From PWPR01 sp964497955 (lineage in GTDB: Bacteria > Bacillota > UBA994 > PWPR01): DNA of 17,560 nucleotides. The position numbers were made by a program, and so were the translations under genes. The stretch covers positions 1 through 17,560 of the forward strand of contig CAZCFQ010000033.1 in the NCBI GenBank assembly GCA_964497955.1. Reading direction: 5' to 3'. Every line of letters starts with the position of its first letter. Position 1 is the stretch's first letter. Below the pieces are notes generated by a model that had not been told where the DNA came from, did not search any database, and worked only from the letters and a program-made list of their open reading frames with translations. Shown here piece by piece: positions 1 through 7,159 of this stretch.

Positions 1-115
1 TATTCTAGGATTCTTATTATGGTCTGAAGTACCAGACATTCTCAGTGGTATAGGTGGCCTATTTATAGTTATTGCTGGTATTTTTTCTTGGTGGTATAAT
101 CAAAAAAAAAGATAA
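1..115 (+). CDS. EamA/DMT-family transporter, C-terminal tail (5' part outside window)
   Basis: The reading frame enters at position 2 and ends at TAA 113-115, leaving 37 residues. They form one hydrophobic helix (roughly PDILSGIGGLFIVIAGIF) followed by aromatic residues and a basic end, WWYNQKKR. A glycine-rich pattern of the type 'G-E-V-P-x-x-x-x-x-x-G-G-x-x-I-x-x-G' followed by a short basic tail is typical of the last transmembrane helix of ten-helix EamA (drug/metabolite transporter) proteins, where the helix before it ends in a similar W/F-E-P motif. The family assignment is inference from a short fragment; any multi-spanning permease with a similar last helix is possible. No substrate can be proposed. 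The gene is followed at once by a hairpin terminator shared with the convergent helicase gene. Confidence 0.55.
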   Translation, partial: ILGFLLWSEVPDILSGIGGLFIVIAGIFSWWYNQKKR

Positions 116-123
116 AGAAGTTC

Positions 124-151
124 AAAAAGCTCCTATTTAGGAGCTTTTTTT
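124..151. terminator. Bidirectional rho-independent terminator
   Basis: The arms AAAAAGCTCCT (124-134) and AGGAGCTTTTT (139-149) are perfectly complementary around a 4-nt loop and end in a T run. The A run on the left gives the T run for the opposite strand, so one hairpin can serve both the transporter tail and the convergent helicase. The helicase stop codon (133-135 on the minus strand) lies inside the hairpin. Confidence 0.85.
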
Positions 152-2127
152 ATATCAGAAATTTTAGTATTAATATTTATAGGTGGCAGTGCTTTTATGA
201 ACATTTTACCATAACTTTTGCTCATGATTCTTTTATCAGCTACTATTACTACTCCAGTATCAGACTTACTTCTAATTAATCTACCAAATCCTTGCTTAAA
301 CTGCAAAACAGCTTGAGGTAACATATAATCTCTAAAACTATTACCTCCTCTATCTTTTATCCTACCCATCCTAGCTTCAACCAATGGGTCTTTTGGAACA
401 GGAAATGGTAATTTAGTTATCAAAACACATCGCAAATTATCTCCGACAACATCTACTCCTTCCCAGAAAGAACTAGTACCTAATAATATTGCGTTACCAT
501 GACTAACAAATTCTTCTAGTATCATGCTCCGTGGCATAGACCCTTGAACATATATTTCTTCTTCCATTGTTTCTTCTAATAATTCTTCTACTTCCCTTAA
601 CATTTTATATGAAGTAAAAAGAACAAACATCCCACCATCAATTTCATCTCTGGCTTCTTTGATCATCTTTACTAATAGTTTTTCATAATTACTCTCTTCA
701 TTATATTTTGGTTCTACTGAGTAATCTGGAACTATTAGTTTAGATTGACTTTTATGATCAAAAGATGAATTAATGACTTTTGAGATATAACTGTTAACTC
801 CAAGCCTTTTTGCAAAAAAGTCCATCTTTGGAACAGCTAAAGTAGCAGAAGTTAATATTGAAGATTTATTTTTAGAAAAAACCTTATCATTAAGAATTGT
901 ATCTACTTCTAGTGGTGCTGCATAAGCCGTCAGTTCAATCCTTTTTTCTATCCAATATGTAAAGTCATCACTATTTGCTTTTAAAACAAAACTGATATCT
1001 TCCATTAAATTTTCAAGACTGAGTTTGACTTTGTTTAACTCAATTTTACAAATTTGATCTGCTGCTTCTACTTCTTTGGCAATTTCTAGTGCTTTAATTA
1101 ACTCTAGAAGTGTTGGTTCTAAAGGATTATCAATATTATTATTTTCATTAATTTTCTTAGTTAAATCATTTCCTATTAAATCTTCTATACTCTTGATAAA
1201 TTGATCACTTTGAGAAAAAAAAGCTTGAATAAGACTTGTTATTTCATTTGTTGAATAACCCGCTTGGTCAAAACTGTTTCTGACCATAACTCTATTCAAC
1301 ATGCTCCTTAACCAAAGAACAGGTTTGTTTATAACACTTTTTCTTATTTCAATTGAAAAAGCACTTGTTGCAGAATCTTCTAAATGATGTGCTTCATCAA
1401 ATATCAAATAATCATATTCTGGTAAAATCCCACCCTCAGCTTCTTCTGTATCTCCTCTTAATAAAAGGTCTGTCAAGAATAAAGCATGGTTACTTATAAT
1501 ATAATCTGCCTTTTCCAAATCTCTTCTCGCCTTTTTAAAAATACAATCTCCTATGAATGGGCATGCTTCATCCAGACAAGTTTCATGACTAGAGCATATC
1601 TCATTCCACACGTTGGAGGATATTTTAGTTTTAATTTTAGCTTTATCAGCAATGGAAACCTTTTTACCATCATAAATTTCTTCCAACACTTCCCTAAAAT
1701 TTAAAGCATCCTCTGCACTATCAAAAATACCTTGTAAATTATTGAGAATATTAATAACACGATTTTGACAGACATAATTCCTTCTACCTTTAGCAAGAGC
1801 TACTTTTAGATCTATCCCTAAGACTGATTGTAATTGAGGAAAATCCTTTTCTAAAAGTTGCTTTTGTAAATTTATTGTATATGTGGAGATGACTGTTTTT
1901 TTATTGTTATCATTAGCTTGCATCAATGCCAATGTAGCTAATATATAAGCTAGGGATTTACCAGTTCCAGTACCAGCTTCTACTAAAATGTGTTTATTAA
2001 GATATATCCCATTTAATATGGTTCTTACCATATCATATTGTTCTGGTCTTTCCTCATAATTTGGAAAATGATTTTTTAACTTACTTAAATACTTATCTAT
2101 ATTCTGCTTTATTTTTATAACATCCAT
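133..2127 (-). CDS. dinG: DinG-type ATP-dependent DNA helicase (Fe-S, superfamily 2)
   Basis: This is a 5'-3' DNA helicase of the XPD/DinG group, expected to act in the cytoplasm on R-loops, D-loops or stalled forks. Walker A AGTGTGKS is at residues 51-58 and the DEAH box at 244-247. Motif VI, QGFGRLIR, is at about 612-619. Four cysteines, C120, C184, C189 and C195, have the spacing of the E. coli DinG iron-sulfur cluster ligands (C120, C194, C199, C205). At 664 residues it has no room for the N-terminal exonuclease domain found in Bacillus subtilis DinG, so it is the helicase-only form. The ATG start (2125-2127) follows GGTGAT on the minus strand. YoaA-like paralogues share these motifs, so the precise orthology is less certain than the family. 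The gene has its own candidate promoter and converges on the upstream transporter. Confidence 0.9.
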   Translation of the reverse strand: MDVIKIKQNIDKYLSKLKNHFPNYEERPEQYDMVRTILNGIYLNKHILVEAGTGTGKSLAYILATLALMQANDNNKKTVISTYTINLQKQLLEKDFPQLQSVLGIDLKVALAKGRRNYVCQNRVINILNNLQGIFDSAEDALNFREVLEEIYDGKKVSIADKAKIKTKISSNVWNEICSSHETCLDEACPFIGDCIFKKARRDLEKADYIISNHALFLTDLLLRGDTEEAEGGILPEYDYLIFDEAHHLEDSATSAFSIEIRKSVINKPVLWLRSMLNRVMVRNSFDQAGYSTNEITSLIQAFFSQSDQFIKSIEDLIGNDLTKKINENNNIDNPLEPTLLELIKALEIAKEVEAADQICKIELNKVKLSLENLMEDISFVLKANSDDFTYWIEKRIELTAYAAPLEVDTILNDKVFSKNKSSILTSATLAVPKMDFFAKRLGVNSYISKVINSSFDHKSQSKLIVPDYSVEPKYNEESNYEKLLVKMIKEARDEIDGGMFVLFTSYKMLREVEELLEETMEEEIYVQGSMPRSMILEEFVSHGNAILLGTSSFWEGVDVVGDNLRCVLITKLPFPVPKDPLVEARMGRIKDRGGNSFRDYMLPQAVLQFKQGFGRLIRSKSDTGVVIVADKRIMSKSYGKMFIKALPPININTKISDIKKAPK

Positions 2128-2153
2128 TTTATCACCGTTTTCTTGCTATAAAC

Positions 2154-2181
2154 ATTCTACCATAGCTGCTATACATAACAA
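2154..2181 (-). promoter_or_regulatory. Candidate promoter of the dinG-like gene with a dyad in its spacer
   Basis: On the minus strand TTGTTA (2176-2181), a 16-bp spacer and TAGAAT (2154-2159) precede the helicase start by about 27 bases. The spacer holds the perfect dyad ATAGC-T-GCTAT (2162-2172). The dyad is not a Bacillus-type LexA box (no GAAC/GTTC). The promoter overlaps the T tract of the upstream xre terminator. Neither hexamer is close to consensus, so this is tentative. Confidence 0.4.
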
Positions 2182-2203
2182 AAGAGACTTCAATAGAAGC
2201 CTC
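2177..2203 (-). terminator. Terminator of the small xre gene
   Basis: Read on the minus strand, GAGGCTTC, a TATT loop and GAAGTCTC form an 8-bp stem with one G-U pair, followed by TTTTGTT. The hairpin begins within the stop codon (2203-2205) of the 68-residue Xre gene and insulates it from the helicase gene downstream. Confidence 0.7.
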
Positions 2204-2409
2204 TAATTATTAGTATAATCTATATTTTCAAACAATTCTCTAATGTTACCTCCTAAAATATCATGGATTGCAAATGCTAATCCTAGTGATGGGTCTCGAG
2301 AGCCTGCCTCAATTTTGTAGTAAAAGGATAGCGAAATATCTAGCTTATCTGCCATATCAGCAGGCTTTAATCCTTTTATTCTTCTTGCAGTTTTAAGATT
2401 AAATCTCAT
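2203..2409 (-). CDS. Small Xre/Cro-type helix-turn-helix regulator
   Basis: This 68-residue protein is almost entirely a Cro/CI-type helix-turn-helix domain. 'MADKLDISLSFYYKIEAGSRDPSL' corresponds to helices 2-3 of the fold, with the usual K-I-E-x-G-x-R-x-P signature. There is no sensor or oligomerisation domain, as in phage Cro or the short regulators of integrated elements. The chosen ATG (2407-2409) lies 4 bases after GGTGA; a TTG directly before it (2410-2412) could add one residue but would nearly touch the ribosome binding site. The gene is divergent from the 137-residue Xre gene, with a 143-bp shared control region and a near-consensus promoter of its own (2446-2474). By position the two regulators probably control each other. 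The target genes are unknown. Confidence 0.85.
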   Translation of the reverse strand: MRFNLKTARRIKGLKPADMADKLDISLSFYYKIEAGSRDPSLGLAFAIHDILGGNIRELFENIDYTNN

Positions 2410-2445
2410 CAAATCACCCCTTATATGTAAATATCTACTAACAAC

Positions 2446-2474
2446 ATGATAATGTACATTTCGTCCTCTGTCAA
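2446..2474 (-). promoter_or_regulatory. Sigma-A promoter of the small xre gene
   Basis: On the minus strand a perfect -35 TTGACA (2469-2474) and a -10 TATCAT (2446-2451) are separated by exactly 17 bp. Operator-like element O1 (2451-2463) fills most of the spacer, so a protein bound there would block the promoter. Confidence 0.7.
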
Positions 2475-2523
2475 TATTTTATTATACATTTCGGCCATTC
2501 TGTTGTAATTAATGTACGCATAG
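2451..2523. repeat. Three operator-like elements phased at 30 bp between divergent xre genes
   Basis: O1 is AATGTACATTTCG (2451-2463), O2 is ATTATACATTTCG (2481-2493) and O3 is AATGTACGCATAG (2511-2523). O1 begins with a perfect 10-bp palindrome, AATGTACATT; O2 and O3 each match it at 7 of 10 positions. The repeat period is exactly 30 bp, close to three helical turns, so the sites face the same side of the DNA. O1 and O2 also share a longer context (ACATTTCG-n-CC). O1 lies in the spacer of the minus-strand promoter and O3 in the spacer of the plus-strand promoter. This is the layout expected of a mutual-repression switch. Which of the two Xre proteins binds is not shown by the sequence. Confidence 0.55.
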
Positions 2524-2532
2524 TGTTAGAAT
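2503..2532 (+). promoter_or_regulatory. Candidate promoter of the 137-residue xre gene
   Basis: TTGTAA (2503-2508), an 18-bp spacer and TAGAAT (2527-2532) lie 20 bases before the ATG. O3 (2511-2523) is contained in the spacer. The -35 is imperfect. Confidence 0.5.
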
Positions 2533-2552
2533 CTCCTTGAGGAGGAAGAATA

Positions 2553-2966
2553 ATGGAATTATCTGAAAGAATTCAAAAATTGCGTAAATCACGCAAAATT
2601 GAACGCAAACAATTAGCTAAAGATCTAGATGTGTCATATTCTTCTCTTTCAAAGTATGAATCAGGAGAAAGAACACCTGATTATCTTATGATTAAAAAAA
2701 TTGCTAATTACTTTGACGTTAGTACAGATTATCTTCTTGATCACCACCCTAATAAAAATCTTGCTTCTTTAGTAGCTGACGGTAAAGTATTATACGGTAC
2801 AGTTGAGAAAATGAACAAAGTCGCTAAGTTGAATGACATAAACCCAAAATACATAGATTTGCTTTTAGAAATAAGTAACCTTGGCATCACTCCTGAAAGT
2901 TTAGAATTAATAATTGAATCTTTTAAAATTCAAAAAGATAAAATAAACGATGATAATAAGTATTAA
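2553..2966 (+). CDS. Xre-family repressor with a SinR-like C-terminal helical tail
   Basis: This 137-residue protein has an N-terminal Cro/CI helix-turn-helix at about residues 3-60. The sequence includes 'RKQLAKDLDVSYSSLSKYES', then GERTP and the 'ANYFDVSTDYLL' ending common in the SinR/ImmR/Xre repressors of Firmicutes. After a linker, residues 100-130 (starting YIDLLLEISNLGITPESLEL) look like the two-helix SinI/SinR oligomerisation motif, usually written E-A-x-x-L-G-L-S-x-E-E-I; that resemblance is by eye only. The start follows a strong GAGGAGG 9 bases upstream. The gene is divergent from a 68-residue Xre gene and ends 3 bp before the convergent c-di-GMP gene. It is probably autoregulated through the operators at 2451-2523. 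Its targets are not evident. Confidence 0.85.
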   Translation: MELSERIQKLRKSRKIERKQLAKDLDVSYSSLSKYESGERTPDYLMIKKIANYFDVSTDYLLDHHPNKNLASLVADGKVLYGTVEKMNKVAKLNDINPKYIDLLLEISNLGITPESLELIIESFKIQKDKINDDNKY

Positions 2967-2983
2967 TTTCTAATTAAGTACTT
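2958..2983. terminator. Possible AT-only bidirectional hairpin between convergent genes
   Basis: AAGTA-TTAATT (2958-2968) can pair with AATTAA-g-TACTT (2972-2983) around a 3-nt loop with one bulged G. It covers both stop codons. The stem contains almost no G-C pairs and the T tail is poor, so termination may be weak. Confidence 0.3.
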
Positions 2984-5900
2984 TATTTACAAATATATCT
3001 ACAACTTTAAAATCAAATTGAGTCCCTGCATTTCTCTTAAGTTCAACAATTGCTTCTTCTTTTGTCATTGATGGCTGATAAGGTCTTTCTGCAGTCATTG
3101 CTTCATATGCATCTGCCACAGCAATGATTCTTGCATTTATTGGTATCTCATCACCTTTTAAGCCTTCGGGATATCCTTTCCCATCAATTCTTTCATGATG
3201 ATATAAAACATCTACAGCAAAAACTGCATACTCATCTACTGATTTTAATATTTGATAGCTTGTTTCTGGATGACCTTTAATCAGCTCAAACTCATCATTA
3301 GTCAATTTAGATGGTTTGTTCAATATCTCAGGAGGAACCATAATCTTTCCAATATCATGCAGTATGCCTGCGGTCTTAATCATTTCAATTTCTTTTTCTT
3401 GAAAATCCATTTCTTTTGCAATTGTTTCACAATATTGTGAAACTCTTTCTGTGTGTATCTGTTCCTTATCATATTTATTATTTATATTTTTTAATACTGT
3501 TTCAATAGTCTTAGATCTCATTATTTTCCCATATTTGAGTTTATCTTTATACATGTTATTGTCAGCTTCTGTAACAACTTTTTTAATATCTTTTTCATTT
3601 CTCTCTTTAGTAGCATAACCAACTGCTAAAGAGATTATTACCGAACCTAATTTAATATCACTTGAAGCAGCCAGTATCATCTTTTTAATCACATCTGCTT
3701 CACTTCTATTAGTTTTTGGTAGGAGAATCATAAACTCATCTCCACCCATTCTGCCTAAAATATCATCTTTTCTACAAATATTTTTCATCATATTTGCAAC
3801 ACTTACTAATAGTTTGTCTCCCATGGCATGACCAAATGCATCGTTGGTAAGCTTTAAACCATTTACATCTAAAACCATGATTGTAAAAGGCAGGTTTCGT
3901 AAGGTATCTAATCTATCAATAGAATCCTCCATGTATCTTCTATTATATAGCCCTGTCAGATGATCATGTAAGCTTAAATATTCTATTCGATCAATCTTCT
4001 CTTTTTTCTCACTAAAATCTCTAAAGACTACTACTACTCCTGTCACTTTTCCTTCTCTATTTTTAATAGGCGCTGCACTATCTTCAATAGGAATTTCTTC
4101 TCCATCTTTGCTAATTAAAACAGTATGATTAGCTAGTTCAATAATTTCTAGATCTTGTAAAACCCTCTCTACAGGATTCTCACATTTTTCTCTAGTATAT
4201 TCATTTATTATATTAAACACATTTTCAAATGGTTTACCTATAGCTTCTTCTAACTTCCAGCCAGTTAGTTCTTCTGCTATAGGATTCAACATCTTAACTC
4301 TTCCTCTACTATCAGTTGCAATAACTCCATCTCCAACTGATAAAAGAGTAGTTCTAAACTGTTCTTTTTCACTATATATCTGATCTTGCATTCTTTTTCT
4401 TTCTGTGTTGTCAATAAAAGTGACAACTGCTCCAACTATTTGACCATCTTTTTCCTGCGGATAAGAGTAGTATTCAGTAGAGAAATATGATCCATCTTTC
4501 TTCCAAAAAACTTCGTCCTCAACATGTGTTCCTTTTCCTTTTTTTAAAGCACTTACAATTTTACACTCAGAGACTGTAATAGAGCTGCCAGCCTTATCTC
4601 TATAATGGATTAAATCATGCATATTCTTTCCTACTACTTCATTATATTTATACCCGAGCATTTTTAGTGCACTATCATTAATAAAAGTACATTCTCCTTT
4701 TGTATCAATGCCATAAATTCCTTCTGCTGTAGAATTTAACAATAGCTGGAGGTGCTCTTTATTTTCTTTGATTTCAACACTTGCTTGTTCTAGCTCTTTG
4801 CTTTTTTCTCTTCTTTCAAGTGCATTCCATACACCTGTCATAAGGACTGTGATTTGATAAATATCATTTTCGTCATAATCATTTTTTTTGTTAGCAAGCC
4901 CAACTACTACCTCAATTTCACCTTCTATAATTATTGGCACAGTGAGAAATTTTTTTAATTTAACGTGACCTTCTGGATAGCCTTTTTTCAATTCGTTCTC
5001 AACATCAAAGTCATTTTCAATTATTGCTCTCCGTTGGCGAACAGCTTCACCCCAAAGTCCCGTTTCTTCTAGCTTGTATTTAGTTTTCTTTTCTTTTACT
5101 TCACAAGCATCCATTACTCCTTTTGACCAAGAGTTTAAGGTAAACTCTTCATTCTTACTATCATAAAAATATATATATCCGTATTCACTTTTTGTTAACT
5201 CTAAAGATCTATGTAATACATAGTCTAATTGTTCTTGTTCCGTTCTATAATTATGTCTAAACACATCTACTAAAATTGAATTTCTTAAGAGCACCTGCTC
5301 TCTTTCTTCTTCAACTTTTTTTTCTTCTGTTATATCTTCAATATATGCACCAACACCGATTGATCCATTAAGTAAATCTATAGGGAACTTGTTAGTTTTA
5401 TATAATCGTCCATCCCAAAGCACTTCATCTTCTATTCTTTTTAATTTATCTAATACTTCCAAATCAGTGTCTTGTTTAAGCTTAGCAAATTCTTTTTGGG
5501 TAATGTCAAAATCTGTTTTGCTTATGATTTCTTCTTGGGTCATATCATAAAACTTCTCAACAGCCGTATTAACAAAGATATATTTTAGATTTTGATCTTT
5601 TAAATAAATCAGTCTATCATCAGCATTAATAAAGTTCTTTCTGAGTTTATAGAAGTTTTCTAATTCTGCGTTTTTTTGTCTTAACAAACTATTTTTCTTT
5701 TTCATGTTATATATTAAAAATGAAAATATTAAAATAACTGCTAAAGCACTAAATAAAAGAAAATATGTAATTTGCTTATTTGTATTAGCTAGTTCAACTC
5801 TAGGTGTAATATCATTTATAATAGAAAACAGCAAACTATTTCCTTCAAAGTTGTATGGATAGGAATGTACTTCTACAGTCCTAATTTCTCCACTAGATAG

Positions 5901-6212
5901 TTTGTGTTTAAATATAAAATGATTCCTATTTTCACTTTCTGCTTCTTGTATCTCCTTATCAATTTCTTCAGGGGTTAAAATATTTATATCATTTATTTTT
6001 AAGTCTAAAATCTCATCCTTTGGATAGCCATAAAATTCAATGGCAGCTTCATTTGCATAAACAACTTCTTCTGTATCAGTATCTATTAGCAACATAACTG
6101 ATCCATGACCATCAAATAAAGAATGAAAATCTGGTTCGATTGATTGAGCATTAGCAAAAATAAATGTTGTTAAGAAGATTAGCAACATAAGTATATATAC
6201 TTTTTTGTTCAC
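2970..6212 (-). CDS. Membrane PAS-GAF sensor with GGDEF and HD-GYP domains (c-di-GMP turnover)
   Basis: This is a signalling protein of about 1080 residues with both a c-di-GMP-making and a c-di-GMP-degrading domain. By residue number in the 1081-residue version: hydrophobic leader 5-22, extracytoplasmic PAS about 30-140, membrane helix 151-169, PAS about 190-300, GAF about 320-470, and PAS domains at about 485-605 and 615-735. The GGDEF domain is about 745-900, with the active-site motif GGDEF at 824-828 and an inhibitory-site RxxD (R815-D818) exactly five residues before it. The HD-GYP domain is about 905-1075, with HD at 953-954, HHE at 1006-1008 and GYP at 1014-1016. All key residues are present. 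A GTG (6210-6212) lies 7 bases after GAGGAG and is preferred to the adjacent TTG (6213-6215), only 4 bases away. The gene is monocistronic. The ligand is unknown. Confidence 0.92.
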   Translation of the reverse strand: MNKKVYILMLLIFLTTFIFANAQSIEPDFHSLFDGHGSVMLLIDTDTEEVVYANEAAIEFYGYPKDEILDLKINDINILTPEEIDKEIQEAESENRNHFIFKHKLSSGEIRTVEVHSYPYNFEGNSLLFSIINDITPRVELANTNKQITYFLLFSALAVILIFSFLIYNMKKKNSLLRQKNAELENFYKLRKNFINADDRLIYLKDQNLKYIFVNTAVEKFYDMTQEEIISKTDFDITQKEFAKLKQDTDLEVLDKLKRIEDEVLWDGRLYKTNKFPIDLLNGSIGVGAYIEDITEEKKVEEEREQVLLRNSILVDVFRHNYRTEQEQLDYVLHRSLELTKSEYGYIYFYDSKNEEFTLNSWSKGVMDACEVKEKKTKYKLEETGLWGEAVRQRRAIIENDFDVENELKKGYPEGHVKLKKFLTVPIIIEGEIEVVVGLANKKNDYDENDIYQITVLMTGVWNALERREKSKELEQASVEIKENKEHLQLLLNSTAEGIYGIDTKGECTFINDSALKMLGYKYNEVVGKNMHDLIHYRDKAGSSITVSECKIVSALKKGKGTHVEDEVFWKKDGSYFSTEYYSYPQEKDGQIVGAVVTFIDNTERKRMQDQIYSEKEQFRTTLLSVGDGVIATDSRGRVKMLNPIAEELTGWKLEEAIGKPFENVFNIINEYTREKCENPVERVLQDLEIIELANHTVLISKDGEEIPIEDSAAPIKNREGKVTGVVVVFRDFSEKKEKIDRIEYLSLHDHLTGLYNRRYMEDSIDRLDTLRNLPFTIMVLDVNGLKLTNDAFGHAMGDKLLVSVANMMKNICRKDDILGRMGGDEFMILLPKTNRSEADVIKKMILAASSDIKLGSVIISLAVGYATKERNEKDIKKVVTEADNNMYKDKLKYGKIMRSKTIETVLKNINNKYDKEQIHTERVSQYCETIAKEMDFQEKEIEMIKTAGILHDIGKIMVPPEILNKPSKLTNDEFELIKGHPETSYQILKSVDEYAVFAVDVLYHHERIDGKGYPEGLKGDEIPINARIIAVADAYEAMTAERPYQPSMTKEEAIVELKRNAGTQFDFKVVDIFVNKVLN

Positions 6213-6337
6213 CAAACCACTCCTCTACTCTTTAAAGACATCTTTTATGTTTCTCTATAATATATTATTCACTGATTAATATTTTATCACTAAAAGTACT
6301 AATTATCCATTAAGTGCATCTAAAGTTGGATTAGTGA

Positions 6338-7006
6338 CTAAAACCCTAGCTTCTGTCCTTCCCATGGAGGGCTTTCTCCATTTATATACTCTTTCACACT
6401 TGGGCCATTAAGATTATTTAACTTCCATATTCCGTAAACATAACTAATGACCAAAATGACTATTGTAAAAGGCAAACTAAGAATAAGATTTAAGATACCA
6501 ATTTGAACAAGATTCCCGCTTAGATAAAATCTTAACTGAATTAAAAACCGTATAAGGAAAAACCCTGACCAGATTATACTGACCTCTTTATATGCAGGAT
6601 AAATATCATCTCTTAAATACCAATCCCATTCCCAACCTCTTGTAAGATGACTACTTAATGCTGCTAGGGGCTTTTCTATAAAGATACTTATTAAAGAAGC
6701 AATAAATACAAAAAAATTGCTTATGACCGATGGTAGATAATAATTTTCTGCTCTTCCTGAAAAAAAAGCAAATCCAGAAGCGATCAAAACAATCATTAAA
6801 CCACTAATTGAATAGATCAAAGAATTCTTTTTAATTATATTTTTTATTAAAAGAGTAATCGCTACTAATATAGCTAATGTTGATGATTCTACTAAACTTA
6901 AAAAATTATTTGATATTCCAAATACTATGGCTGGGAAAAGTGCATCTATAGTTTTCCCTTTTATTACTAATTTTAATTGATTAACTATCTCCCTGATTTT
7001 TTCCAT
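6338..7006 (-). CDS. DUF3159-type multi-spanning membrane protein
   Basis: A membrane protein of 222 residues with about six hydrophobic segments. The central stretch (about residues 81-160), including FFSGRAENYYLP, a following 'EKPL', and later 'AYKEVSIIWSGFFLIRFLIQLRFYL', matches my recollection of the DUF3159 family, where a charged G-R-x-x-x-Y-Y-L-P loop is followed by an 'R-x-x-T-W-x-W-x-G-L-F' segment. The role of the family is not known. A longer frame could begin at GTG 7064-7066, but that would fall at or next to the predicted transcription start of the promoter at 7075-7103 and has no ribosome binding site. The ATG at 7004-7006 follows AGAAAGGA by 5-6 bases and is the better start. 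The gene stands alone, between a terminator upstream and the c-di-GMP gene downstream. Confidence 0.75.
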   Translation of the reverse strand: MEKIREIVNQLKLVIKGKTIDALFPAIVFGISNNFLSLVESSTLAILVAITLLIKNIIKKNSLIYSISGLMIVLIASGFAFFSGRAENYYLPSVISNFFVFIASLISIFIEKPLAALSSHLTRGWEWDWYLRDDIYPAYKEVSIIWSGFFLIRFLIQLRFYLSGNLVQIGILNLILSLPFTIVILVISYVYGIWKLNNLNGPSVKEYINGESPPWEGQKLGF

Positions 7007-7074
7007 ACTTATCCTTTCTAAAATTACAGACTTATCTTGTGGAATAAATTTTACAATATTACCCACTTACAACT

Positions 7075-7103
7075 ATTATACTCTGCGTCACTACTTTAAT
7101 CAA
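7075..7103 (-). promoter_or_regulatory. Strong sigma-A promoter of the DUF3159-type gene
   Basis: On the minus strand TTGATT (7098-7103) and a perfect TATAAT (7075-7080) are separated by 17 bp. The expected transcription start is near 7068, giving a leader of about 62 nt before ATG 7006. This argues against translation from the GTG at 7066. Confidence 0.75.
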
Positions 7104-7120
7104 TTAAACTAGCATAAACT

Positions 7121-7154
7121 TTAAAAATAAAATCCCAGCTAAATAGCTGAGATT
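7121..7154 (-). terminator. Terminator of the M20-kinase-reductase operon
   Basis: On the minus strand AATCTCAGCT, an ATTT loop and AGCTGGGATT form a 10-bp stem with one G-U pair (7131-7154), followed by TTATTTTTAA. It begins 5 bases after the reductase stop codon (7160-7162). Confidence 0.8.
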
Positions 7155-7159
7155 TCATC

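Noticed and set aside
2203..2966. Prophage or integrative element around the two Xre genes
   Set aside because: No integrase, recombinase, att-like repeats or structural genes are visible; the flanking genes are ordinary chromosomal types.
2958..2983. Strong terminator between the xre and c-di-GMP genes
   Set aside because: The hairpin is nearly all A-T with a bulge and lacks a T run; kept only as a weak candidate.
6283..6342. Inverted repeat TTTATCACTAA / TTAGTGACTAAA around the gap before the c-di-GMP gene
   Set aside because: One arm has an extra base, the arms are 37 bp apart and the region is AT-rich; no T run follows. Probably chance, and neither a terminator nor a riboswitch.
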